Below, piece after piece: positions 6,337 to 12,635 of a DNA stretch of 12,635 nucleotides. The position numbers were made by a program, and so were the translations under genes. The notes below the pieces were generated by a model, which saw nothing but the letters and a program-made list of their open reading frames with translations, did not search any database and was not told the origin of the DNA. Source of the stretch: Amanita rubescens (lineage: Eukaryota; Basidiomycota; Agaricomycetes; Agaricales; Amanitaceae); contig WION01000802.1 in assembly GCA_015039365.1 (NCBI GenBank), positions 1-12,635 on the forward strand. The letters are read 5' to 3'. Each line of letters begins with the position of its first letter. The first letter of the stretch is position 1.

Positions 6337-8733
6337 TTGCCTGAAAATGTACAGGCAATGATTGTACTTTCAGCTGTCCCCCGTCATTGGGACAATTTTG
6401 CCGCTGTGGTTCTTGCCACAACAGAACCATCGGATCTTACGATCCAAGGGATACTTCCCTTAATCCAGAATGAGTGGCGCCGAAGGCACCCTGAATCTGC
6501 CGCGACGGCTAATACGTCGCAACAACAGCAGCAACCATGGCAACAAGTACGTGGTCGAGGACGAGGACGTGCTCGCGGACGTGGCCGCGGAGCAGGTCGT
6601 GGACGTGGGGGGAGGCCTTATTCTAGGCCTCCACAAGGCGCTCAGACACCGGCTCCTACTGCTCCTCCGGCAAATCAAAATTGGCCGGGTAAAGTTGAGG
6701 GCCAAACACGTGGTCCTAACTGGGAGAGGAACCGAGAACGCCGAAAGGCAGATGCAGCCGAGAAGAAGGCTGCCAAAGCCGCAGAACATACTATGAGTTC
6801 TGCACATACCGTCGCCCGTATTGGGCCTTATGACATCACTGAGCCAGTTGCCGGCTCTAGCAAAGGCAAACAAAGAGAAAAGGATGAACTGGACTTTGAG
6901 TCCTATAAATCGAACCGAGGAATGGGGATATCGTCAGACGATATCGATTATAAAAATATGGATATAGATCAGGAAGCTGAACTATATTATGACGATTATT
7001 ACTATGAAGATAACGGCGAACAATGGTATGAAACCATTAAGAAGCTGGAAATGGCTAACTTTCTCTTTATAGAGGCAGCAATGAAAATGGTGTTCCCTAA
7101 ATTGGGACATCATCGTCGTACTATAAATTCCTTCTTTGAACAATCTGTACTATATGATAGTATAAATTATAAAGAAAATTTAGACGAAAACTGCCTCGTA
7201 AGAGATAAGTCGTGTGACACTGCCATTTATAATGCAAATATGATCGAACGATCATATAATATTGGTAACATGTTTAAGAAACCTTTTACATGTTTAGCGG
7301 TCAATAAAAGAAAATTTAAGGATAAAGTACATCCGACATGTCCCTGTCCGGAATGTGTAGAGAAACGTACTGGAGATACACTATGGATGTGTGACTCCGG
7401 TGCATCCGATCACTTTACCTTTAGTAGGAAAGACTTCTCTGAATACAGAGAATTTCCTGCAAATGAAAACCACAGTGTTAAAACTGCTAATGGTTTAGAT
7501 CGTCTTGAGGGACTTGGCACAGTTATTCTTGAACACAAGTTATCCACAGGGGAAACAACACTCGTAAAGCTCTTCCCTGTCCTCTATATGCCACGGGCAA
7601 CTGCACGCTTGATTTCAAACGGCAGATTAATCCGACAAGGATTGACTTGTAAACAAGATGAAAAGATGGTAGTCTTTTCCTTTACAGACTCGGGTAGAAC
7701 GTGTATCGAAGGACATTATCTTATGCCCGATGATACATTAGTTTACGCTCGAGGTAGGATTATTATAATGAATCCTACACTGGTTTCCGGTCCTGGCTTA
7801 GCCAACAGGAATTCTAAATTAATTCTTGGAAGACCGACAAAGAAACCAAACGCAGAGTCTATAGAAAAACTATTAGACTACGAGACCTGGCATAAACGTT
7901 TTGGTCATCCATCTAACGAAGTCTTTTCGAAGATACCGTTAAATGTCAATGGATGGAAAGAAGTTACACTTCCAGAAGGAAAACTACGTTGTGAAGGTTG
8001 TCTAAAAGGCAAAATGAAGGCAAAACCTTATAAACTGTCTTCGAAGAGAGCTACTCGTCCCTTCGAGTTACTCCATATGGATCTTATGACCGTACCGGCC
8101 ATATCTTACCACAAATACAAATATATTGGTGTTATCGTTGACGATTTCACCTCGTATACGTGGATTGGTTTATTAAAAACCAAAGATCAAACTCTAGAAT
8201 ATTTTACCGGATGGTATAATGAGTTTGTAGATCCTAAACAACCTATTTCTCACCTCCGTTCTGATCGAGGGGGGGAATTTGTAAATAAAGCCTTTGAAGA
8301 ATTCCTTAAATCCAAAGGAATTAAACATCAACAGACAGCTCCTTACACCCCACAACAAAATGGTCGCGTTGAACGCATGAATCAGACTTTGTCAGACAAA
8401 GCTGAGGCTATGCGATTAGACGCAGGATGTCCGAAATCTTGGTGGGAGTTCTCATTCAGAACGGCTGTGCATGTGTACAACCGCACTCCCCTAAAACGGA
8501 CTAAATGGAAGACCCCTCTGGAAAATCTTCTTAATAAAAAACCAGACGTATCATACTTTCGAGTATTTGGATGTGAAGCCTGGGTATTTATCCCTGATCA
8601 ACGGAGACCGGATAAGCTGTCCGAGAAATCCGTTTTATGTACTTTTGTAGGATATGAATCAGGAACCAAAGGCTATAGGTTCATGACGTCGACAAACACA
8701 CTGGTCATATCCTCCCAGGCCTACATTCTTTGA
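6301..8733 (+). CDS. pol: Gag C-terminus, protease and integrase of the Copia polyprotein
   Basis: One open frame; its first likely sense codon is just before 6307 and it stops at 8731-8733. Gag ends in a Gln stretch, then an RG-rich block (about 6550-6615), with no CCHC zinc knuckle. An acidic Asp/Tyr-rich stretch follows (about 6940-7020). Protease has DSGASDHF, catalytic Asp at 7393. The GAG-pre-integrase zinc site is His 7891, His 7906, Cys 7990, Cys 7999. The integrase core has D 8080, D 8263 and E 8371, a D-X60-D-X35-E spacing, with HMDLM, RSDRGGEF and TPQQNGRVERMNQTL. The C-terminal GKGY-type region (VFGCEAWVFIP) follows. All catalytic residues are present. The stop at 8733 is caused by a frame change in 8687-8730. 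Confidence 0.9.
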   Translation, partial: PIINRLSSSGIVLPENVQAMIVLSAVPRHWDNFAAVVLATTEPSDLTIQGILPLIQNEWRRRHPESAATANTSQQQQQPWQQVRGRGRGRARGRGRGAGRGRGGRPYSRPPQGAQTPAPTAPPANQNWPGKVEGQTRGPNWERNRERRKADAAEKKAAKAAEHTMSSAHTVARIGPYDITEPVAGSSKGKQREKDELDFESYKSNRGMGISSDDIDYKNMDIDQEAELYYDDYYYEDNGEQWYETIKKLEMANFLFIEAAMKMVFPKLGHHRRTINSFFEQSVLYDSINYKENLDENCLVRDKSCDTAIYNANMIERSYNIGNMFKKPFTCLAVNKRKFKDKVHPTCPCPECVEKRTGDTLWMCDSGASDHFTFSRKDFSEYREFPANENHSVKTANGLDRLEGLGTVILEHKLSTGETTLVKLFPVLYMPRATARLISNGRLIRQGLTCKQDEKMVVFSFTDSGRTCIEGHYLMPDDTLVYARGRIIIMNPTLVSGPGLANRNSKLILGRPTKKPNAESIEKLLDYETWHKRFGHPSNEVFSKIPLNVNGWKEVTLPEGKLRCEGCLKGKMKAKPYKLSSKRATRPFELLHMDLMTVPAISYHKYKYIGVIVDDFTSYTWIGLLKTKDQTLEYFTGWYNEFVDPKQPISHLRSDRGGEFVNKAFEEFLKSKGIKHQQTAPYTPQQNGRVERMNQTLSDKAEAMRLDAGCPKSWWEFSFRTAVHVYNRTPLKRTKWKTPLENLLNKKPDVSYFRVFGCEAWVFIPDQRRPDKLSEKSVLCTFVGYESGTKGYRFMTSTNTLVISSQAYIL

Positions 8734-9739
8734 AAACAGGTTTCCGCGCAAAGGAAAGACTGCAGATATAATTACTGAAGATCTTGGTCCGATCTGGGAG
8801 GCGATTCCTCAAGAGGAACCTAACCGCCCTCCACAAAATTTGGATTTAGATGACTTACTCCCAGAGAACCGTAGACGTTCTCCGAGCAGAAGACGCTCAC
8901 CTGGTTTGGATCGAAGGGGTGCATCTCCTGATAGACAGCAATCAGACCCTTCTGATGATTCAAACGATGATGATGACGGTGATGAATTTGCCGATCGTCG
9001 AAGAGATTTTTTGGATGATAATATCCAAAGGCAAAGGGAAGAAAGAGAACAAGAAAGACGTGACAATTATCGTAGACAACGCGATGATTGGAAAAGGGGT
9101 CAAGGAATTGATAAACAATCTCGTTTACGAGATCAATTCAAACGTCAAATGAGTGATATGTTTAAGAAACGTAAAACTCCTGAACCCTTTAGACGTACTC
9201 CCTCTCCACAAATAAAAGAGGAGACTCCTGTTCCTTCTAGGCCTATAACACCGATACCATATGTATCTAGGCCACCTTCGCCTCGTAGTCCTATGGATGA
9301 AGATAATCCCTTCTCTTTAAATCAAAGAGATCGTGATGAAATAGAAAACCCATTTATGACGGATCGAGAATTTGATCAATTTGAACAACGTCAAAGAGAT
9401 CGTTTTAGAGAATTTGCTCAGAGACCTAGACCTCCTCCACCGATCATATCTGATCCTGGTCCACCCTCTGTACAAATAGGTCCTCGCCGTTCTGGTCGTT
9501 TTCCAGTTCCAAGGGTACAAAGAGACAACGCGTATGGAGATAAAACTCCTGCACAGATAGAAGCGGAAATTCAGCAAAAGCGAGATGCTTTACGAGAGCA
9601 GTTAAAAGATAAAACTCCGAGTTCTTCGACTCAGGATCCACCGTCAGCAGACAGGAACCCTGATAGAATGAATGAATCTGCTTCTCTACTTAAAGAAATC
9701 TTCGCTTTAAAGTCTGAATTAAAATCTGCAGGAACATGA
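8717..9739 (+). CDS. Integrase tail and long charged spacer of the polyprotein
   Basis: Frame 2 continues the polyprotein after the fourth frame change, beginning with RPTFFENRFP, the usual Copia join after integrase. It runs to TGA 9737-9739. The ~330 residues are low-complexity and strongly charged. They include an SR-like block (RRRSPSRRRSPG, about 8868-8905), an acidic Asp run (about 8965-8985), an Arg/Glu/Gln helix-forming stretch (about 9010-9170), Pro-rich repeats of the SPxPS/TPIP kind (9180-9290), and RRSGR (about 9486-9500) at the place where Copia elements usually carry an Arg/Ser-rich motif before reverse transcriptase. The spacer is much longer than the typical linker. It is probably disordered; nuclear targeting is plausible but inferred. 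Confidence 0.75.
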   Translation, partial: RPTFFENRFPRKGKTADIITEDLGPIWEAIPQEEPNRPPQNLDLDDLLPENRRRSPSRRRSPGLDRRGASPDRQQSDPSDDSNDDDDGDEFADRRRDFLDDNIQRQREEREQERRDNYRRQRDDWKRGQGIDKQSRLRDQFKRQMSDMFKKRKTPEPFRRTPSPQIKEETPVPSRPITPIPYVSRPPSPRSPMDEDNPFSLNQRDRDEIENPFMTDREFDQFEQRQRDRFREFAQRPRPPPPIISDPGPPSVQIGPRRSGRFPVPRVQRDNAYGDKTPAQIEAEIQQKRDALREQLKDKTPSSSTQDPPSADRNPDRMNESASLLKEIFALKSELKSAGT

Positions 9740-11588
9740 TCATTTAACCCGAATGATTAATGAATCTGGAAATGAATTCCTTCATTTCCTTCTAAAAGCG
9801 GCTGTCCCCCTTGTGGATAATATTCCATATGACTATAGAGATATATCTAAAATGCGCTCCAGTAATCCTCAATTGTATAAACAATGGAAGATTGCAATGG
9901 ATGACGAATTTAAATCTCTTCAATCTAGAGATATTTGGGAGTTAGTTGATCTTCCAAAAGGACGAAACCTAATCAGATGTCGTTGGGTTTTCGACTTAAA
10001 AACCGATGGACGCAAAAAAGCTCGCGTCGTAGCTAAAGGTTTTAGTCAACGTCCCGGATTAGATTACGACGAAACATTCTCGCCTGTAGCGAGATATGAA
10101 ACAATCCGAATACTTCTGGCCACATCAGTGCTTGAAAACTGGGATATACAAGCCCTAGATGTAAAAACTGCCTTCTTATATGGCGATCTTGATGAAGATA
10201 TTTACATGGCCCAGCCAGAAGGTTTCGTTGTAAAAGGACAAGAATCTAAAGTATATAGGCTGAGGAAAGCCATATATGGATTGAAACAGGCATCATATGC
10301 CTGGAATAAACAAGCTGATAAATCGTTGAAATCGTTGCATTTCGAGCGATGCTTGTCTGATTCTGGCGTTTACGTTCGTAAAGGCAAGAATACTATCACG
10401 ATATGCATATTGTATGTCGATGATATACTCTTTATGGGAAATGACGATTCCACCATCGCATCCATTAAAAAGAAATTTATGGAGATGTGGGAATGTCGTG
10501 ATCTTGGAAAGATCAAAGAGTATTTACGAATCCAAGTCAATTACAACCGTGATTTAGGATTCTTAGTCATAGATCAAGGTCCTTATGCCTTGAAGGTTGT
10601 TAAGCGATTTGGACTTGAAGATTGCAAGTCTGTACGCACACCGTTACCTGCTGGGTATGCTCCTATAAAAAATGAAGGAGAATGCACACCACAGGAACGT
10701 TCTTATTATCAACAGATAATAGGATCCCTTCTATATCTCGCCTTAGGAACTAGGCCTGATATAATCTATGCAGTAATTTTGATGTCCCAATTTTCATCAA
10801 ACCCGTCACAAGAACATATTCAAAAAGCCTTGTATATAGTCAAATACATTGCTCATACCTTAAACGTCAAAATCGTTTATAGCGCCAAAGGCAATAATAA
10901 ATTTAGAGCCTACGCTGACGCTGACTGGGCCGCTGATCGTAATACACGACGATCTATAAACGGTTATGTCTTAATGTTAGCTGGTGGTGCGGTAGCTTGG
11001 ACGAGTAGAAAACAAAAGACTGTAGCTCTGTCTTCGACTGAAGCAGAATACATATCTTTATCAGATGCTGCAAGACAAATTGCATGGGTTGAAAATCTAT
11101 TTTACGAAATAGGTGCACCCATTAAAAGCATCTTACTTAGCGTAGATAACCAAGGCGCTATATTTTGGGCACAAAATCCTGCACAAGAACATCGTTCCAA
11201 ACATATTGATATTCGCTATCATTTCGTTCGCGAGTTGATCGAGACTAAAAAGGTAGTCCTCGAATATATACCAACAAACGAGCAGAATGCGGATCTCATG
11301 ACTAAGAATTTATCCTTTGAAAAGGTCAAATTCTTTAGAGAACGATTGGGACTTTCCTTAGAAGAATATCCGACTTCTACAAATGCATTAATCAAAAGAC
11401 CAGATCGATTAGAGACTGAGGAAATCCGTGATTTGACGAAATTTATTCTTGATTGGCAAAATCTTGAATTAGATGATATTGATCGTCTATCACACAAGAA
11501 GTTGATGGAACTTCTTGATGGTCTTATTGATCAACAGGAATCGGATATAGATCCCTTCTATGACGAGAACATCATAGACTTTAAATAA
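9729..11588 (+). CDS. pol: Reverse transcriptase and RNase H of the Copia polyprotein
   Basis: Frame 0 is entered by the fifth frame change (within 9723-9736). The first ATG of the frame is at 9753 and the stop at 11586-11588. The RVT_2-type reverse transcriptase has WVFDLKTDG, LDVKTAFLYGDL (first catalytic Asp 10158) and LYVDD (second and third Asp at 10419 and 10422). RNase H follows with ADADW (10914-10928), SSTEAEY (11034-11054), VDNQGAI (Asp 11145) and HIDIRYHF. All catalytic residues are intact. After the usual end (FRERLGL, about 11354) there is an extra ~77-residue acidic helical tail up to the stop, which Copia RNase H domains normally lack. Confidence 0.93.
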   Translation, partial: QEHDHLTRMINESGNEFLHFLLKAAVPLVDNIPYDYRDISKMRSSNPQLYKQWKIAMDDEFKSLQSRDIWELVDLPKGRNLIRCRWVFDLKTDGRKKARVVAKGFSQRPGLDYDETFSPVARYETIRILLATSVLENWDIQALDVKTAFLYGDLDEDIYMAQPEGFVVKGQESKVYRLRKAIYGLKQASYAWNKQADKSLKSLHFERCLSDSGVYVRKGKNTITICILYVDDILFMGNDDSTIASIKKKFMEMWECRDLGKIKEYLRIQVNYNRDLGFLVIDQGPYALKVVKRFGLEDCKSVRTPLPAGYAPIKNEGECTPQERSYYQQIIGSLLYLALGTRPDIIYAVILMSQFSSNPSQEHIQKALYIVKYIAHTLNVKIVYSAKGNNKFRAYADADWAADRNTRRSINGYVLMLAGGAVAWTSRKQKTVALSSTEAEYISLSDAARQIAWVENLFYEIGAPIKSILLSVDNQGAIFWAQNPAQEHRSKHIDIRYHFVRELIETKKVVLEYIPTNEQNADLMTKNLSFEKVKFFRERLGLSLEEYPTSTNALIKRPDRLETEEIRDLTKFILDWQNLELDDIDRLSHKKLMELLDGLIDQQESDIDPFYDENIIDFK

Positions 11589-11596
11589 AGGATATC

Positions 11597-11610
11597 TAAG
11601 CGAAGGGGTG
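11597..11610 (+). other. Polypurine tract of the Copia element
   Basis: TAAGCGAAGGGGTG immediately precedes the 3' LTR start and is purine-rich. A close variant precedes the LTR of the neighbouring element on the other strand. Confidence 0.75.
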
Positions 11611-11660
11611 TGTTAAATATAGAATTATATTTATAGAATGATTAACTACTGATTGACTAC
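11611..11660 (+). repeat. First 50 bp of the 3' LTR, then interrupted
   Basis: Identical over 50/50 bases to 3879-3928. After 11660 the 5' LTR continues AATCAATG, but here the sequence changes to TGACGAAG, the end of a different LTR. Confidence 0.9.
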
Positions 11661-11894
11661 TGACGAAGATACGCCCAGCAGCGCAGCGTCTAAGTGTTAA
11701 AGTGAATACTTACTTAGAGTGGAGTGTAGAGTGGCGGTTACGACCTCGAACGATAACTCACTATCCTATGGATATAGGATGTGGTGGTAAGAGGAGAAGG
11801 AAGGTTCTTATTTGTACCTACGTACAGGTAGTCTTATATACTACTAGTATCATAATAAGTACAATGTATAGTAAATAGAGGAAGAGCTGTGCAT

Positions 11895-11957
11895 GACGTA
11901 TAATATGACGTCTAGCGCAGCTATGACGCGTCTACCGCAGTAATGGGATGACGCAAG
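11895..11957. repeat. ATGACG-motif repeats in the second LTR
   Basis: ATGACG occurs four times in about 60 bp, twice within longer similar units (TATGACGTCTAGCGCAGC and TATGACGCGTCTACCGCAG). The motif is CRE-like, as in the U3 of the first element. Confidence 0.4.
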
Positions 11958-11979
11958 CGACTATAGGATATTCCAGTAT

Positions 11980-12140
11980 CCTATGTATGTATATGTACAT
12001 GTATATATGTATGTGAATACATATATGTATGTATGTACATCTAATCTGTATATCCTAATCTATAGGATAAGATATGATGTATTATCTTATATGAGATAAG
12101 ATAAGATATACGTTATCTTATATGATTAGATAAGATAACT
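11980..12140. repeat. TATG/TACA microsatellite and AGATAA/TTATCT repeats in the second LTR
   Basis: A tract of TATG, TATA and TACA units (about 11980-12040) is followed by many AGATAA/TTATCT motifs in both orientations (about 12065-12140), forming overlapping imperfect palindromes. AGATAA is the core of fungal GATA-factor sites. A regulatory role is inferred only. Confidence 0.4.
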
Positions 12141-12146
12141 TTAACA

Positions 12147-12160
12147 CACCCCCTCGCTAA
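12147..12160 (-). other. Polypurine tract of the second element
   Basis: On the minus strand TTAGCGAGGGGGTG lies directly before the TGTTAAAG LTR start. It matches the first element's tract at 12 of 14 positions. Confidence 0.65.
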
Positions 12161-12635
12161 GTTATCCAGGAATATATGAAATATCTTTATACGAGTCACC
12201 GGAATTGCAAGACTTATAAAGTCTTCACGGAAGATCTCTCGTTTCGTGTACAAGTATGGGGATCCAGACTATATGCTGCTTTCACCTAATCCCTTGTATA
12301 TATATTTCTTTGATATTCCTATAATGCTTGTTGTATACGTTATACAATATTTATCATTATTTGATCCTAAAAGTATAGGATATGACTTTGTCGAAAAGTC
12401 AATACAATGATGTATATTGTTTGAATCGATTTATCAAAAATCGAGTTTCCTGTCATATTGATAATATCCATCGTAAAAGCACCCCCAGGCTTCAAGCCTT
12501 ACAAAGTGTGTGAAATCATATTTATCGAGAAGGGGCTTGTTCTACTGCCTTCGCTGTCTCTGATATGATTTATTACTTTGTTTGATAAAGGATAAGAATA
12601 TATCCTTAAGTGCTAAATGAATATTTTTGGCAGGT
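12161..12635 (-). other. Interior 3' part of the second element, no coding recognised
   Basis: 475 bp that should be the internal region upstream of the polypurine tract. On the minus strand the frames are interrupted by many stops, and I see no RNase H or other Pol motif. In the first element, by contrast, Pol ends only 8 bp before the tract. The second element may be non-autonomous, decayed or have a long 3' untranslated region. The plus strand shows nothing recognisable either. Confidence 0.4.

Larger units (their letters stand above)
3879..11660 (+). mobile_element. Ty1/Copia LTR retrotransposon, 3' LTR interrupted
   Basis: The domain order Gag, protease, integrase, reverse transcriptase, RNase H defines Ty1/Copia (Pseudoviridae-type). 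Structural parts in order are: 5' LTR 3879-4285, half-tRNA primer-binding site from 4286, leader to 5183, an extra open frame 5184-5735, Gag-Pol 5737-11588, polypurine tract 11597-11610 and the first 50 bp of the 3' LTR, 11611-11660. Catalytic residues of all four enzymes are intact, but the polyprotein contains five frame changes. The visible 50 bp of the 3' LTR match the 5' LTR exactly. A second element then interrupts the 3' LTR. Confidence 0.93.
11661..12146 (-). mobile_element. LTR of a second Copia-like element, nested in the 3' LTR
   Basis: On the minus strand it begins TGTTAAAG at 12146 and ends TCTTCGTCA at 11661 (486 bp). The first element's LTR has the same termini (TGTTAAA...TCTTCGTCA). 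A polypurine tract precedes it on the minus strand (12160-12147), so this is the 3' LTR of an element whose interior lies to the right. The left boundary coincides exactly with the point where the first element's LTR breaks off, which fits a nested insertion. Confidence 0.75.

Noticed and set aside
6460..6873. 137-aa minus-strand frame
   Set aside because: Antisense shadow of the RG-rich Gag region.
8809..9066. 85-aa minus-strand Ser-rich frame
   Set aside because: Antisense shadow of the charged spacer.
11695..12146. Second LTR starting at TGTTAAAG (11695), which with ACTTTAACA at the other end would give a 9-bp inverted terminal repeat
   Set aside because: The flanking five bases differ (CTAAG and CACCC), and this leaves 34 unexplained bases. 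A boundary at 11661 coincides with the break of the first LTR and gives the same TCTTCGTCA terminus as the first element.

Overview
The window looks like a repeat-rich piece of a basidiomycete (probably Agaricomycete, mushroom-type) nuclear genome. The evidence is multi-exon genes with 42-64 nt GT-AG introns, a tandem pair of the HGD-type tyrosine-kinase-like genes that are expanded in Agaricomycetes, a fragment resembling the C-terminus of fungal DUF6533-like membrane proteins, and a Ty1/Copia LTR retrotransposon. These family names come from reading motifs, not from a database search.

Layout. Bases 1-198 are the 3' end of a kinase-like gene. Bases 351-1564 are a complete five-exon kinase-like gene whose DFG aspartate and alphaC glutamate are both replaced, so it is probably a pseudokinase. 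Bases 1565-2317 hold no gene I can support. Bases 2331-3194 are a poly(A)-tailed retrocopy of an unrecognised mRNA, framed by a perfect 13-bp target-site duplication. Bases 3398-3772, and perhaps up to 3878, are the last exons of a minus-strand membrane-protein gene that stops at the left edge of the retrotransposon.

Bases 3879-11660 are a Copia element on the plus strand. In order it has a 407-bp 5' LTR, a primer-binding site matching the anticodon arm of initiator tRNA-Met (half-tRNA priming), a long leader that is probably spliced, an extra open frame upstream of gag (PPxY motif and C-terminal membrane anchor), Gag with an RG-rich tail, protease, integrase, a long charged spacer, reverse transcriptase, RNase H, a polypurine tract and the first 50 bp of the 3' LTR. 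Gag-Pol is broken by five frame changes, all of the same polarity. The 3' LTR is interrupted by a second, related element inserted in the opposite orientation. Its 486-bp LTR is 11661-12146, and part of its apparently non-coding interior runs to the right edge of the window.

The most interesting region is 5184-5736. It is a 183-codon open frame without a single ATG in any plus-strand frame, starts at a good 3' splice site, carries a PPxY motif and a tail anchor, and stops 1 nt before the gag ATG. This suggests a small membrane protein translated from the same RNA as Gag by a non-AUG or spliced start plus leaky scanning.
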